DNA of 64,000 nt from DATCMH01 sp036563505 (GCA_036563505.1 DATCMH010000008.1:1-64000), one strand, 5' to 3'; positions 1 through 9,784 are shown, counted from the stretch's first letter. Program-made: numbers and translations. The notes: generated by a model from the letters alone, not told the origin.

Positions 1-288
1 AGCAAGCGGAACGCAGTGGAGCGAGGGTGAGGGGAAGCCGGGCATAGGCCCGAGCGCCTCAGACCACACCCGTGTCGTTCGCGGGCTCGACCCGCGAACC
101 TCGGCCCGAAACCCCGCTCACCCCCGAACCGAGATGGCCGGGTCGAGCCCGGCCATGACAGAGGGGACACCGGAGCAAACGTGCTCAACTCGCCGAGACA
201 GCGGGTCGAGATCGCCCGGGTTCTCTTTTGCCACCGGACCGATTAAGTACGGGCTCTTCCGCGAGACCCCATCCCGAGCCCTGCTTCC
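1..288. other. Gene-free stretch upstream of miaB
   Basis: No coding region is supported here. The first 65 bases are GC-rich and could be the tail of a feature outside the window. Positions 71-160 hold a palindromic repeat listed separately. The remainder leads into miaB with no clear promoter or strong ribosome binding site. Confidence 0.6.
71..160. repeat. Dispersed double-hairpin repeat, family A, copy 1
   Basis: Two perfect 9-bp hairpins lie in tandem. The first has stem arms 77-85 and 91-99 with loop CTCGA; the second has arms 134-142 and 148-156 with loop TCGAG. The two loops are exact reverse complements, and the 11-base cores 83-93 and 140-150 are fully complementary. A second, diverged copy lies at 17826-17916 downstream of truB, in the same orientation. 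Both copies are intergenic. The family is not one I can name. Confidence 0.8.
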
Positions 289-1647
289 GTGAAAAAAGTC
301 TTCATCAAGTCCTACGGTTGCCAGATGAACGTCTACGACGCCGAGCGTATGGCGGATGTTCTGGCCGGCGAAGGTTACGCCGAGACGCAGGTGCTGGAGG
401 AAGCGGACCTCGTCGTCCTCAACACCTGTCACATCCGCGAGAAGGCGGCGGAGAAGATATATTCCGAGCTCGGCCGCGTGCGGGTACTGAAACGCGAACG
501 CGCCCTTGCTGGGCGGGAGACGAAGGTCGTCGTCGCGGGCTGCGTTGCCCAGGCCGAGGGCAAGGAGATCCTGCGCCGCCAGCCGGCCGTTGACGTCGTA
601 GTCGGATCTCAGAGCTATCAGAATCTGCCCGCGCTCATTCGCGCGCCGGGCCGCGTCGTCGACACGGAGTTCCCGGCCGACGACAAGTTCGACCAGCTGC
701 CGGCGCTTGAGCCTGCCCGCATCCGGGGGCGCGGCGTGACCGCCTTCCTCACCGTCCAGGAAGGCTGCGACAAGTTCTGCACTTTCTGCGTCGTGCCTTA
801 TACCCGCGGCGCCGAAGTCTCGCGGCCGGCCGCGAAGATCCTGGACGAGGCGCTGCGCCTCGCAGAGGCGGGCGTCCGTGAGATCACCCTCATCGGCCAG
901 AACGTCAACGCCTACCATGGCGAGGGTTCGGGCGGCGCGGTCTGGTCTCTGGCGCGGCTGCTCGAGGCCCTGAGCCGGATCGAAGGCGTGGCGCGTTTGC
1001 GCTACACGACGAGCCATCCGCGCGACATGGGCGAGGATCTCATCGCTGCCCACCGCGATCTGCCGGCCCTGATGCCTTTCCTGCACCTGCCGGTTCAGGC
1101 GGGCAGCGACCGGCTGCTGCAGGCCATGAACCGACGCCACACGGGCGACGATTACCGTCGCCTCGTCGAGCGTATCCGGGCGGCGCGGCCCGATATCGCC
1201 CTCTCCTCCGACTTCATCGTGGGCTTTCCTGGGGAGACGGACGAAGAGTTCGAGGACACTTTGTCCCTCATCCGCAACATCGGCTTCGCCAGCACTTTTT
1301 CCTTCAAATACTCGCCCCGCCCTGGCACGCCGGCGGCGGAGATGGAAGCTCAAGTTCCCGATCCCGTGAAGGCCGAGCGCCTCGCCCGGCTGCAGGATCT
1401 GGTCGAAGCGCAGCGGCAAGCTTTCAATCGCGGAACCGTGGGCCGGACCCTCGACGTTCTCCTGGAGAAGCCGGGCCGGCATCCGGGCCAGATCGCGGGC
1501 AAGTCGCCCTACCTGCAAGCCGTCCAGATCGAGGGCGGCCGGGGGCGGGTCGGCGAGGTGGTGCGGGCCCGGATTACCGCGGTGGGGCCGAACAGCCTCT
1601 TCGCCGCGCCAGCTGAAGACACTTGGGCGCCCGCCTCGGCGGCGTAG
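289..1647 (+). CDS. miaB: tRNA-2-methylthio-N6-dimethylallyladenosine synthase
   Basis: Radical-SAM methylthiotransferase that adds the 2-methylthio group to N6-dimethylallyladenosine at tRNA position 37. The 452-residue protein is normal for the family. The N-terminal UPF0004 domain carries cysteines C11, C47 and C85 for the auxiliary cluster. The radical-SAM CxxxCxxC motif uses C160, C164 and C167, and a TRAM domain ends the protein. The GTG start is chosen because the text [14 protein letters not shown] is the usual MiaB beginning; its ribosome binding site is weak. It heads a same-strand run with phoH, ybeY, a CBS protein and lnt, a common alphaproteobacterial order. Confidence 0.97.
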   Translation: MKKVFIKSYGCQMNVYDAERMADVLAGEGYAETQVLEEADLVVLNTCHIREKAAEKIYSELGRVRVLKRERALAGRETKVVVAGCVAQAEGKEILRRQPAVDVVVGSQSYQNLPALIRAPGRVVDTEFPADDKFDQLPALEPARIRGRGVTAFLTVQEGCDKFCTFCVVPYTRGAEVSRPAAKILDEALRLAEAGVREITLIGQNVNAYHGEGSGGAVWSLARLLEALSRIEGVARLRYTTSHPRDMGEDLIAAHRDLPALMPFLHLPVQAGSDRLLQAMNRRHTGDDYRRLVERIRAARPDIALSSDFIVGFPGETDEEFEDTLSLIRNIGFASTFSFKYSPRPGTPAAEMEAQVPDPVKAERLARLQDLVEAQRQAFNRGTVGRTLDVLLEKPGRHPGQIAGKSPYLQAVQIEGGRGRVGEVVRARITAVGPNSLFAAPAEDTWAPASAA

Positions 1648-1682
1648 AGGAGAGGCCTTTGAGGAGTGAGAGCGCGGCGCGC

Positions 1683-2705
1683 ATGCGCGGCCGGACGACC
1701 CCGCCCGGGGTCGACGAGACGGCGGAGATCACCCTCGCCTTCGACGACAACCGCCTCGCAAGCCTTGTCTTCGGCCATTACGATCAGAACCTCGCCCATC
1801 TCGAGCGGCGGCTCGACGTCACCGCTACGGCTTTGGGCAACCACGTCGTGATTAAGGGCGCTCCGACCGATGCCGAGAAAGCCCGCCGCGTGCTCGAAGC
1901 GCTCTATGAGCGGGTGCGGCTCGGCGAATCCTTGAGCCTCGGCGACGTGGACGGCGCGGTTCAGGAGAGCGCCCTGCAGGGCTCGCTTTTTCCGGCGGCC
2001 GAGGCGCCGGCGGGACACGCCGTCTTCGACCAGATCGCGACGCGCAAGCGCGGCCCGGTTCGCGCGCGCAACGCGGCGCAGGATGCCTACATCAAGGCGT
2101 TGCGCGCCAACGAACTCGTCTTTGCGGAAGGACCGGCGGGCACGGGTAAGACCTGGCTCGCGGTGGGCCACGCGGTGCAACTCCTGGAGCAAGGCGCCGC
2201 CGAGCGCCTCATCCTGTCCCGTCCGGCGGTGGAGGCCGGCGAGCGCCTCGGCTTCCTGCCCGGCGACATGCGCGAGAAGGTCGACCCCTACCTTCGCCCC
2301 ATCTACGACGCGCTCTACGATTTCATGGAGGCCCGCCACGTCGAGCGCGGCCTTCAGACCGGGATGATCGAGATCGCGCCCCTCGCCTTCATGCGCGGAC
2401 GCACGCTCACCAAGGCCGTGGTGCTCCTCGACGAGGCCCAGAACACCACCTCGATGCAGATGAAGATGTTCCTCACCCGCCTGGGCGAGGGCTCGCGTAT
2501 GATCGTGACGGGCGATCCGTCCCAGATTGACTTGCCGCCGGGCCAGAAGTCCGGCCTCGTCGAGGCGGTGAACATCCTCTCCGGCGTCGAAGGAATCGGG
2601 CGCATAACCTTCAAGGACGTCGATGTGGTGCGCCACGATCTGGTGCGCCGCATCGTCACGGCCTATGACGCGGCATTCAGTGCCGGCTCGACCCGGACGC
2701 CGTGA
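1683..2705 (+). CDS. phoH: PhoH family ATPase
   Basis: PhoH-like P-loop ATPase, about 340 residues, full length for the family. A KH-like N-terminal region is followed by the ATPase domain, with Walker A GPAGTGKT at about 150-157 and a Walker B-like VVLLDEA at about 246-252. The family is linked to RNA metabolism and travels with YbeY; its exact role is unsettled. The start is uncertain. The ATG at 1683 has GAGGAG about 16 bases upstream, while a TTG at 1659 sits directly behind AGAGGAGAGG and would add eight residues. Its stop overlaps the ybeY start. Confidence 0.95.
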   Translation: MRGRTTPPGVDETAEITLAFDDNRLASLVFGHYDQNLAHLERRLDVTATALGNHVVIKGAPTDAEKARRVLEALYERVRLGESLSLGDVDGAVQESALQGSLFPAAEAPAGHAVFDQIATRKRGPVRARNAAQDAYIKALRANELVFAEGPAGTGKTWLAVGHAVQLLEQGAAERLILSRPAVEAGERLGFLPGDMREKVDPYLRPIYDALYDFMEARHVERGLQTGMIEIAPLAFMRGRTLTKAVVLLDEAQNTTSMQMKMFLTRLGEGSRMIVTGDPSQIDLPPGQKSGLVEAVNILSGVEGIGRITFKDVDVVRHDLVRRIVTAYDAAFSAGSTRTP

Positions 2706-3202
2706 ACGCGGCCTCAGTGATCGCCGTCGAGGTCGTCGCGGAGGACGAGCGCTGGGCGGCGCTCGGCGACGAGGACGCGATCGCACTCTGGGCGGAGCGC
2801 GCCGTCGCGGCCGCGCTCGCCGCTTCGGGGGAGGCCGATCTCGCCCGCGAGGTGAGCCTCCTGCTGGCCGACGACGCGCGGGTGCGCGTCCTGAACCGCG
2901 ACTTTCGAGGTAAGGATAAGCCGACGAACGTTCTCTCCTTCCCCGCCCCGGACGGGCCTGCCCCGCCCGGTCCGCAGCCTCTCGGCGACATCGTTCTCGC
3001 TTACGAGACGGTGGTGCGAGAGGCCAATGACGAGGGCAAGACACTCGCGGACCACGCCACGCACCTCGTCGTGCACGGCACCCTTCACCTCCTAGGCCAC
3101 GACCACGAAGAGGAGAGAGCAGCCGAGCGGATGGAAGCGTTGGAGCGACAAGCGCTCGCCCACCTTGGCATCGCCGACCCCTATCGTGATATGGACATGT
3201 GA
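2702..3202 (+). CDS. ybeY: Endoribonuclease / rRNA maturation factor YbeY
   Basis: Zinc-dependent endoribonuclease involved in 16S rRNA 3' maturation and ribosome quality control. The 166-residue protein contains the diagnostic HGTLHLLGHDH motif with metal ligands H125, H129 and H135. It also has the family segment NVLSFP upstream of GDIVLA. The GTG start overlaps the phoH stop (GTGA), so the two genes are translationally coupled. The phoH-ybeY-CBS-lnt order is conserved in many proteobacteria, which supports the call. Confidence 0.96.
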   Translation: MNAASVIAVEVVAEDERWAALGDEDAIALWAERAVAAALAASGEADLAREVSLLLADDARVRVLNRDFRGKDKPTNVLSFPAPDGPAPPGPQPLGDIVLAYETVVREANDEGKTLADHATHLVVHGTLHLLGHDHEEERAAERMEALERQALAHLGIADPYRDMDM

Positions 3203-3244
3203 GGCCGACGCCGTTCGGCCGCTGAAGAGACCCGCCCCGTTTCC

Positions 3245-4411
3245 ATGAACGACGACCGAAGTCGCGGCCCCACCGCCGCGCAGGCCGCTCCCGACCCGTC
3301 GCCTCGGGAGAGCTGGCTCGAGCGCCTGCTCCATCGCCTGAACCCTCGTGCCCGCGACACCATCCGCGACGACCTTGAGGACGCCCTCGCCGAGGCCGGG
3401 GACCGCTTCTCGCCCCAGGAGCGGGCGATGCTCAAGAACGTGCTCGGGCTCCACCGCATTCGGGTCGATGACGTCATGGTGCCCCGCGCCGACATCGTGG
3501 CGGTGCCGGCCGAGATTTCCCTCGGCGAACTGCTCGCCACCTTCCGGACGGCAGGCCATTCGCGCCTCCCGGTCTACGGCGAGACCCTCGACGATCCCAA
3601 GGGGATGATCCACATCCGCGACTTCCTCGACTTCTTCGCCGCAAAGGCGGAGGCCGGCACGCGGCGTCGGCGCAAGGCCGAGGCCGCGACGATGCCCAAT
3701 CTCGGCAGCGTCGACCTCTCGACGACCCTTGCGTCGGCGAAAATCCTGCGCCCCGTCCTCTTCGTTCCGGGCTCGATGCCGGCCGTCGATCTTCTCGTGC
3801 GCATGCAGGCGACGCGCACCCACATGGCCCTCGTCATCGACGAGTACGGCGGGACCGACGGGCTCGTCTCCATCGAGGACCTCGTCGAGATCGTGGTGGG
3901 CGACATCGAGGACGAGCACGACGTCGACGCCGCCCGCCTCATCGTCCCGGGAACGGACGAAACGCTTCTTGCCGATGCCCGGGTAAGCCTGGAGGAGGCC
4001 TCCGAAGCCTTGGGCGTCAATCTCTCCATCGAAGATCAGGCCGAGGAGGTCGAGACCCTGGGTGGGCTCGTTGTGACCTTGGCCGGCCGGGTGCCGTCCC
4101 GGGGCGAGATCATCGCCGGCCCCCACCATCTCGAGTTCGAGGTCGCCGATGCCGATCCGCGCAGGATCAAGCGGCTGCGCATCCATCGACGCGAAGGCAA
4201 CGGGGTCGAGAAGGCATCGGCCGGCGGAGCGAGCGAGTCGGGCCCGCCCGCACGGGCGCCGGCTGTCGATCCCGTGCTCGCGGCAGTACCGCCGGTCGGG
4301 CCTCCGGCGCTTGGCGGCGAACCGGGGCCCATCCAGGCACCCATTCCTCCGCGGCAGGAAGCCCGGCCGGATACGGGTTCTCCCCCGAACGCGGGGCCGC
4401 CCGTCGCATGA
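3245..4411 (+). CDS. CBS-domain transporter-associated protein, CorC/TlyC type
   Basis: Soluble protein of 388 residues with two CBS domains (about 77-125 and 160-220) followed by a CorC_HlyC domain (about 265-315). It lacks the membrane DUF21 domain, as in short CorC/YbeX proteins. Family members are annotated as hemolysin-like or Mg/Co efflux accessory proteins; a true hemolysin role is unlikely. The last 70 or so residues form a Pro/Ala-rich tail that looks disordered. The stop overlaps the lnt start in ATGA. In enterobacteria the ybeX gene holds the same place between ybeY and lnt. Confidence 0.92.
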   Translation: MNDDRSRGPTAAQAAPDPSPRESWLERLLHRLNPRARDTIRDDLEDALAEAGDRFSPQERAMLKNVLGLHRIRVDDVMVPRADIVAVPAEISLGELLATFRTAGHSRLPVYGETLDDPKGMIHIRDFLDFFAAKAEAGTRRRRKAEAATMPNLGSVDLSTTLASAKILRPVLFVPGSMPAVDLLVRMQATRTHMALVIDEYGGTDGLVSIEDLVEIVVGDIEDEHDVDAARLIVPGTDETLLADARVSLEEASEALGVNLSIEDQAEEVETLGGLVVTLAGRVPSRGEIIAGPHHLEFEVADADPRRIKRLRIHRREGNGVEKASAGGASESGPPARAPAVDPVLAAVPPVGPPALGGEPGPIQAPIPPRQEARPDTGSPPNAGPPVA

Positions 4412-6045
4412 ACGCCCTTGCCAGCCGCGTCATCCTCTCGTGGGGTTGGTCGCGGGCGCTGATCGCCACCCTCGCCGGGGCAGTGGGGGCGCTCGCCATG
4501 CCCCCCTTCGGCCTCGTGCCGGCGCTGGCCGTGTCCCTGACCGTTGCCGTCTGGCTCATCGATGGCACGGCGCTGGGAGCAGACGGACGATCGCGGCTCG
4601 GCCGGACGCTCCTTGCCGCAGGGCTCACCGGCTGGTGCTGGGGTTTTGGCTACTTCGTCGCCGGCCTGTGGTGGCTCGGATCCGCTTTCCTCGTCGAGGC
4701 CGACCAGTTCGCCTGGGCCCTGCCTTTCGGGGTGCTCGGCCTGCCGGCGGTGCTCGCCCTGTTCTTTGCTTTCGGCTTTGCGCTGGCGCGCCTCCTCTGG
4801 TCCGGAGGCGCCGCCCGGCTCCTCGCCCTCGCCGTCGGTCTTGCCGTCGCCGAGTGGCTGCGCGGGCACCTCTTCACCGGCTTTCCCTGGAACACGCTCG
4901 GCATGGCCCTTGGCCAGAACCTCTGGCTCATGCAGGGCGCCTCGATCCTGGGACTCTACGGCCTCACCCTCGTGACCGTGCCCGTTCTCGCCGCACCGGC
5001 GGCCCTCGGCACCGGCGAGACGTCGCGCGCGCGCCTCGTTCCAACCGTGGCCGCTGGCCTCGTGCTCGCGGCGCTTGCGGCCTACGGCGCCGGACGCGTT
5101 CCAGCAGGGGCGGTGCCGACGGTGGCGGGGGTGAAGCTGAGGCTGATGCAGCCGAACCTGCCGCAGGACGCCAAGTTCCGCCCCGAGAACCGGGACGAGA
5201 TCATGCGGCGCTATCTCACGCTGAGCGACCGCGCCACCTCGCCGACCTCGTCGGGAGTGGCGGACGCCACGCACCTGATCTGGCCCGAATCGGCCTTCCC
5301 TTTCCTGCTCCACCGCGATCCCAGGGCGCTCGCCCAGATCGCGGCCCTCCTGCCGCCCGGCGTCACCCTCGTGACGGGGGCTGCCCGGATGGACGAGCCC
5401 CTGCCGGGCGAGGCGGGACGGCGCTTCTACAATTCGATCCAGGTCGTGGGCGATGACGGCACCATCGGCGGCACCTACGACAAGGGCCACCTCGTGCCCT
5501 TCGGCGAGTATTTTCCAGGCATCCTCGACGCCGCGCTTCGACGGGCCGGCATCCGCCAGTTCGTTCACGTGCCGGGAGGCTTCGAGCCGGCCGCGAGCCG
5601 CTTGCCCCTCACGGTTCGAGGCCTGCCGCCGCTCGCGGCGACGATCTGCTACGAAGCCATCTTTCCCGAGGAGATCGCAGCAGGCACCGGCCGACCCGGC
5701 CTGATCCTGAACGTCACCAACGATGCCTGGTTCGGCCGCACGCCCGGCCCCTACCAGCACTTCGCCCAGGCGCGTCTGCGCAGCGTCGAGCAGGGTCTGC
5801 CCCTGGTGCGCGCGGCCAATACAGGGATCTCCGCCGTCGTCGATCCTTACGGCCGCGTGGTGGCGAGCCTGCCGCTCATGGTCGAAGGCGTGCTCGACGG
5901 CGCCTTGCCGCAGGCCCTCCGGCCCACGCTCTACGCCCAATGGGGTGAGTTTCTTTTCGCCGGGCTGACACTATGTTGTGTGGGCTTCGCATCGGTGGCC
6001 TGCCGCCGGCGTCGCCCATCCGCCGCTGCCGCGGCCAACGACTAA
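4408..6045 (+). CDS. lnt: Apolipoprotein N-acyltransferase
   Basis: Inner-membrane enzyme that adds the third acyl chain to the N-terminal cysteine of lipoproteins. The 545-residue protein has several hydrophobic segments in residues 15-230, then a periplasmic nitrilase domain. The catalytic triad is visible as E294 (WPESAFP), K359 (DKGHLVPFGEY) and C414 (ICYEAIFPE). The ATG overlaps the preceding stop, indicating coupling. Length and motif spacing are normal for the family. Confidence 0.97.
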   Translation: MNALASRVILSWGWSRALIATLAGAVGALAMPPFGLVPALAVSLTVAVWLIDGTALGADGRSRLGRTLLAAGLTGWCWGFGYFVAGLWWLGSAFLVEADQFAWALPFGVLGLPAVLALFFAFGFALARLLWSGGAARLLALAVGLAVAEWLRGHLFTGFPWNTLGMALGQNLWLMQGASILGLYGLTLVTVPVLAAPAALGTGETSRARLVPTVAAGLVLAALAAYGAGRVPAGAVPTVAGVKLRLMQPNLPQDAKFRPENRDEIMRRYLTLSDRATSPTSSGVADATHLIWPESAFPFLLHRDPRALAQIAALLPPGVTLVTGAARMDEPLPGEAGRRFYNSIQVVGDDGTIGGTYDKGHLVPFGEYFPGILDAALRRAGIRQFVHVPGGFEPAASRLPLTVRGLPPLAATICYEAIFPEEIAAGTGRPGLILNVTNDAWFGRTPGPYQHFAQARLRSVEQGLPLVRAANTGISAVVDPYGRVVASLPLMVEGVLDGALPQALRPTLYAQWGEFLFAGLTLCCVGFASVACRRRRPSAAAAAND

Positions 6046-6083
6046 GAATGCATCGAGGCCGATCGCCTCGACGAGGGGCCGTC

Positions 6084-6497
6084 ATGACGAAATCGCCCAA
6101 CCCGATCGACAAGCACGTCGGCGCGCGCCTGCGCATGCGCCGCATGCTGGTCGGCATGAGCCAGGAGAAGCTCGGGCAGGCGGTCGGCATCACGTTCCAG
6201 CAGGTGCAGAAATACGAGAAGGGCACCAATCGCGTCTCGGCGAGCCGCATGCACCAGATCGGGCAGGTGCTCGGTGTGCCGGTGGAGTTTTTCTACGAGG
6301 GCGCGTCGGCTCTCGGCAGTGGTCAGGCGGGCTTCGCCGAGTCCCCCGGCGCGAGCTACCAGGCAGAGAACCTGCTGTCGACGAGCGAGGGCATTCAGTT
6401 GATGCGCGCCTTCACCCGCATCGCCGACTCCCGAGTCCGCCGGAAGATCGTGGACTTGGCCGAAGCCCTCGCCGAGGCCGACGGCAAGAGCGCCTGA
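6084..6497 (+). CDS. XRE-family transcriptional regulator
   Basis: Small DNA-binding protein of 137 residues with a Cro/CI helix-turn-helix at about 12-65, including GMSQEKLGQAVGITFQQVQKYE. The C-terminal half is Ala/Glu-rich and probably mediates oligomerisation. The start at 6084 is behind GAGGGG and clears the lnt coding region. The place between lnt and metK and the size fit the rhizobial PhrR/PraR group, known for pH or quorum-sensing regulation; that link is by resemblance only. It may regulate the neighbouring metK. Confidence 0.9.
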   Translation: MTKSPNPIDKHVGARLRMRRMLVGMSQEKLGQAVGITFQQVQKYEKGTNRVSASRMHQIGQVLGVPVEFFYEGASALGSGQAGFAESPGASYQAENLLSTSEGIQLMRAFTRIADSRVRRKIVDLAEALAEADGKSA

Positions 6498-6514
6498 ACA
6501 GCTTTTCTCGAGCG

Positions 6515-6549
6515 CGTCAGCTCACTTCAACGCTCCCTTTGAGCTGACG
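6515..6549. promoter_or_regulatory. Perfect 10-bp inverted repeat between the XRE regulator and metK
   Basis: CGTCAGCTCA (6515-6524) and TGAGCTGACG (6540-6549) are exact reverse complements around a 15-base loop. No T-run follows, so it is a poor intrinsic terminator. It may be an operator, for instance for the adjacent XRE regulator, or a leader hairpin of metK. Confidence 0.5.
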
Positions 6550-6655
6550 GCCCGTCGTTCTGTATTCCGAACGCGTTCGCCAGCCTGCCTTGACCTGACC
6601 GGGAGTGCCTGTCACAAGCCCGCCCCATCATCGCACCCTCGAGGACTGCCGAGCC

Positions 6656-7831
6656 GTGGCCCGATCCAACTATCTCTTCACCAGCGAGTCCGTCTCGGAA
6701 GGTCATCCCGACAAGGTCTGCGACCGCATCTCCGATGCCGTCGTCGACGCTTACCTCGGTGCGATGCCGGAAGCGCGCGTCGCCTGCGAGACGCTGGCGA
6801 CCACGAACCGCGTCGTCATCGCCGGCGAGGTGCGCGGCCCCGACGCGGTGCTCGAGCAGGTGGAGGAGCTCGCTCGCTCGGCGATCAAGGACATCGGCTA
6901 CGAGCAGGACGGCTTTCACTGGAAGACCGCCGACGTCGCCGTTCACCTGCACGCCCAATCCGCTGACATCGCCCAGGGCGTCGATGCGGCCGGCAACAAG
7001 GACGAGGGCGCCGGCGACCAGGGCATCATGTTCGGTTACGCCTGCGACGAGACGCCGGAGCTGATGCCAGCGCCGATCTACTACGCCCACAAGATCCTGA
7101 AGGACCTCGCGGAGGCGCGCAAAGCCAAGCACAACGGCGCCGCCGTGCTCGGGCCCGACGCCAAGAGCCAGGTCACCGTTCGCTACGAGAACGGCCGCCC
7201 GGTAGAGGCGACGCAGATCGTGCTCTCGACCCAGCACCTCGACGAGAAGCTCGAGAGCGCGGACGTGCGCGCCATCGTCGAGCCCTACATCCGCGCGGCG
7301 CTCCCGGCCGACTGGATCACCGACAATACGGTCTGGCACGTCAACCCAACGGGCAAGTTCGTCATCGGCGGCCCGGACGGCGATTGCGGCCTCACCGGGC
7401 GCAAGATCATCGTCGACACCTATGGCGGCGCGGCGCCCCACGGCGGCGGCGCCTTCTCCGGCAAGGACCCGACCAAGGTCGACCGTTCGGCGGCCTACGC
7501 CGCCCGATATCTCGCCAAGAACGTGGTCGCGGCGGGCCTCGCCAAGCGCTGTGTCATCCAGCTCTCCTACGCCATCGGCGTGGCGAAGCCCCTCTCGATC
7601 TACGCCGACCTGTTCGGTACCGGCACCGTGGACGAGGCGCGCCTCGAGGAGGCCCTGACGGAGATCATGGATCTCTCGCCGCGGGGCATCCGCACGCATC
7701 TGGGCCTCAACAAGCCGATCTACGCCCGCACCGCGGCCTACGGCCATTTCGGCCGCCAGCCGGAGGCTGACGGCGGCTTCTCCTGGGAGCGCACGGACCT
7801 CGCCGATGCGCTCCGCCGGGCGCTGGCGTAA
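6656..7831 (+). CDS. metK: S-adenosylmethionine synthetase
   Basis: Makes SAM from methionine and ATP in the cytoplasm. The protein is 391 residues when started at the GTG at 6656, reading [20 protein letters not shown]. This places the conserved methionine/ATP-binding GHPDK motif at the normal distance from the N-terminus. Other signatures are [10 protein letters not shown] and [19 protein letters not shown]. An in-frame start 51 bases upstream would add 17 atypical residues. No SAM riboswitch consensus was recognised in the 158-base leader. SAM made here feeds MiaB and TrmB nearby. Confidence 0.96.
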   Translation: MARSNYLFTSESVSEGHPDKVCDRISDAVVDAYLGAMPEARVACETLATTNRVVIAGEVRGPDAVLEQVEELARSAIKDIGYEQDGFHWKTADVAVHLHAQSADIAQGVDAAGNKDEGAGDQGIMFGYACDETPELMPAPIYYAHKILKDLAEARKAKHNGAAVLGPDAKSQVTVRYENGRPVEATQIVLSTQHLDEKLESADVRAIVEPYIRAALPADWITDNTVWHVNPTGKFVIGGPDGDCGLTGRKIIVDTYGGAAPHGGGAFSGKDPTKVDRSAAYAARYLAKNVVAAGLAKRCVIQLSYAIGVAKPLSIYADLFGTGTVDEARLEEALTEIMDLSPRGIRTHLGLNKPIYARTAAYGHFGRQPEADGGFSWERTDLADALRRALA

Positions 7832-7854
7832 GCGTCGAACGGGGACGAGCTTCT

Positions 7855-7987
7855 CCCAGCCTCCAACCTCATCCTGAGGCGTGAGGCTTCAGCCGAGCCT
7901 CGAAGGAGGCTTCCAGGACCGGGCACGGCACTGAAGCCCGCCTTCAAGGCCGCTTCGCGGCACGTCAGGATGAGCTTGGGGATTGGG
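7855..7987. repeat. Dispersed palindromic repeat, family B, copy 1
   Basis: About 130 bases between metK and trmB, beginning with CCAACCTCATCCTGAGG and ending with CAGGATGAG followed by GATTGGG, so the ends are imperfect inverted repeats. A second copy at 12475-12608 has better preserved arms. The right end runs into trmB and contains that gene's TTG start codon at 7983. Confidence 0.75.
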
Positions 7988-8693
7988 CACCCGCCACTTC
8001 GGACCGGATCACGCGAGCGACGGCGAGCGGGGCGGCGCCTTTTTCGGCCGGCGCAAAGGCAAGCGCCTTCGTCCCGGACACGAAAGCCTCGTCGAGACCC
8101 TGCTGCCCGCTCTACGCATTCCGGACACGGGACCGGTCGACCCGGCCGCCCTGTTCCCGCAGGCCCGAACCTACGCTCTCGAGATCGGCTTCGGCGGCGG
8201 CGAGCACCTGGCCGCCCGGGCGCGGGCCGCGTCTGAGACCGGCTTCATCGGCTGCGAGCCCTTCGTCAACGGGATGGCGAAGCTCCTCAGCATCGTCGAG
8301 GCCGAGGCGCTCGCCAATATCCGGCTTTGGGACCAGGACGCGACGGAGCTCCTGCCGCGGCTCCCCGACGCTTCGCTGCGCGAGGTCGTCCTCCTCTACC
8401 CCGATCCCTGGCCCAAGCGCCGCCAGCGCAAGCGCCGCTTCGTTTCGGACGCAACGCTCACCGAGATCGCCCGGCTCCTCGTGCCTGGCGGGGTCTTTCG
8501 ATTCGCCAGCGACATCGACGATTACGTCGGCTGGACGCTCGCCCGCGCGCTGAAGCAGCCCGCGCTACGCTGGACCGCGGCCCGGCCGCACGACTGGCAA
8601 GAGCCCTTTCCTGGCTGGCCCGGCACCCGCTACGAGGCCAAGGCCCTGCGGGAGGGCCGCCGCCCGAGCTACCTGACGTTCGAGCGGATCTGA
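7983..8693 (+). CDS. trmB: tRNA (guanine-N7-)-methyltransferase
   Basis: SAM-dependent methylation of guanine 46 in tRNA. The 236-residue protein shows the AdoMet site LEIGFGGGEH and the diagnostic segment YPDPWPKRRQRKRRF. A frame stop at 7971-7973 leaves TTG at 7983 as the only start codon ahead of the conserved FFGRRKGK segment, with GGGGA just before it. Both lie in the edge of the family B repeat. The 3' end overlaps the convergent DUF2336 gene by 25 bases. Confidence 0.93.
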   Translation: MGTRHFGPDHASDGERGGAFFGRRKGKRLRPGHESLVETLLPALRIPDTGPVDPAALFPQARTYALEIGFGGGEHLAARARAASETGFIGCEPFVNGMAKLLSIVEAEALANIRLWDQDATELLPRLPDASLREVVLLYPDPWPKRRQRKRRFVSDATLTEIARLLVPGGVFRFASDIDDYVGWTLARALKQPALRWTAARPHDWQEPFPGWPGTRYEAKALREGRRPSYLTFERI

Positions 8694-9784
8694 CGCCGGC
8701 TCGCCGCCTCTTCGGCTGAGCGCCGCTGGGCGCCCTCCCGCACCTTGATGAAGTGCAGAACGCGCTGGGCCGTGGAGGGCGCCAGGCCCTCGTAGGAGAT
8801 CTCCGCGCGCCGCAGGCGCTGGGGCGAGGCATCGGGCTCGCGCAGCTTAAGCAGCGCCTCAACGGTGGGCCATCCCCAGTTCTGCGACCGCGCGACGACG
8901 AGGACGAGATCGGCTTCCGGTCCGATGAACAGCCGCTCGGATGAAGTGAGGTTGAGCCCGACAAGGCGCGCCAGGGCGCAAACGCATTCGGCCAGGCGGT
9001 TGGCCTGGGCGAAGTCTCGCAAGTCCCGCTCGAGGAGAGGCCGTTGCTCGTACAAGGCCTCGACGACGGCGAGCCCCGCGCGGTAATCGCGCCCCCGCGA
9101 CACGACCGCCGCCTCGACGGCGGCGGCGCCGCGCTCGAGCGCGCCGGCGAGCGCGGGGGCCGCGGCCTCGGGCAGGGCCTCGGTGAGGCGGCGGCGCGCG
9201 GTCTCGCGGGCGATGCCCAGAAGCTGGTCGAGATGGGTTGCGGGAAGGTCGTCTCGCTCGGCGAGCAAGGATTGGAGCGCTTCGTCGGCGCGGGCCCGCT
9301 CGACGAGGGCCGTGACGCTCGCCTCCGAGAGGCGCGCGCCCGGGTTGCCGGCCACAGCGTGGACGACCACCCGGTCGCCGCGGGAGACCAGAACGTCGGT
9401 GACCGGCTCGGTCAGAACGCGCCGCTCGGTGATGGCGAGCATGTGGTCGCGGCCCTTGGCCAGCGCCACCGCGACGAGGTCGTCGTCCGACAGCCGCTCG
9501 GAGCGGGTCAGCACGGGGCGCGCGACCCCGATCTCGTCCTGGGCCAGGCTGCGCAGGATACCTCGCGGCGCATTGGGCGCGTCGGCGAGGCGCTCGGCGA
9601 GCTCGGCCCGGGCGCGCGCCTCGATCGCCGCCGCGAGCCGCGCGATCACGACGTCGAACAAGTCGATCTGCTCGTCCGAGAGCATCTCGGCGTCGCGCAG
9701 GAACAGGTCTGTCACGCGGCGCAGAGCGTCGACGCGCTTCGATCCGGAGCTGCGGGCCAGCGATTCTTCGAGGTCGAGAAGCAA
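8669..9784 (-). CDS. DUF2336 family protein
   Basis: Protein of 371 residues, rich in Ala, Arg and Leu, predicted mostly helical and soluble. It matches the alphaproteobacterial DUF2336 (COG5330) pattern: an N-terminal helical region, LVSRGDRVVVHAVAGNPGA and a repeated-helix C-terminal half. No enzymatic motif is visible and the family function is unknown. The start is TTG at 9784 with GAGGG about 6 bases upstream; no in-frame ATG lies near. It is convergent with trmB, overlapping its last 25 bases. Confidence 0.8.
   Translation of the reverse strand: MLLDLEESLARSSGSKRVDALRRVTDLFLRDAEMLSDEQIDLFDVVIARLAAAIEARARAELAERLADAPNAPRGILRSLAQDEIGVARPVLTRSERLSDDDLVAVALAKGRDHMLAITERRVLTEPVTDVLVSRGDRVVVHAVAGNPGARLSEASVTALVERARADEALQSLLAERDDLPATHLDQLLGIARETARRRLTEALPEAAAPALAGALERGAAAVEAAVVSRGRDYRAGLAVVEALYEQRPLLERDLRDFAQANRLAECVCALARLVGLNLTSSERLFIGPEADLVLVVARSQNWGWPTVEALLKLREPDASPQRLRRAEISYEGLAPSTAQRVLHFIKVREGAQRRSAEEAASRRQIRSNVR

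Noticed and set aside
6498..6655. SAM riboswitch in the metK leader
   Set aside because: No SAM-II, SAM-V or SAM/SAH core motif was recognised; only a simple inverted repeat.
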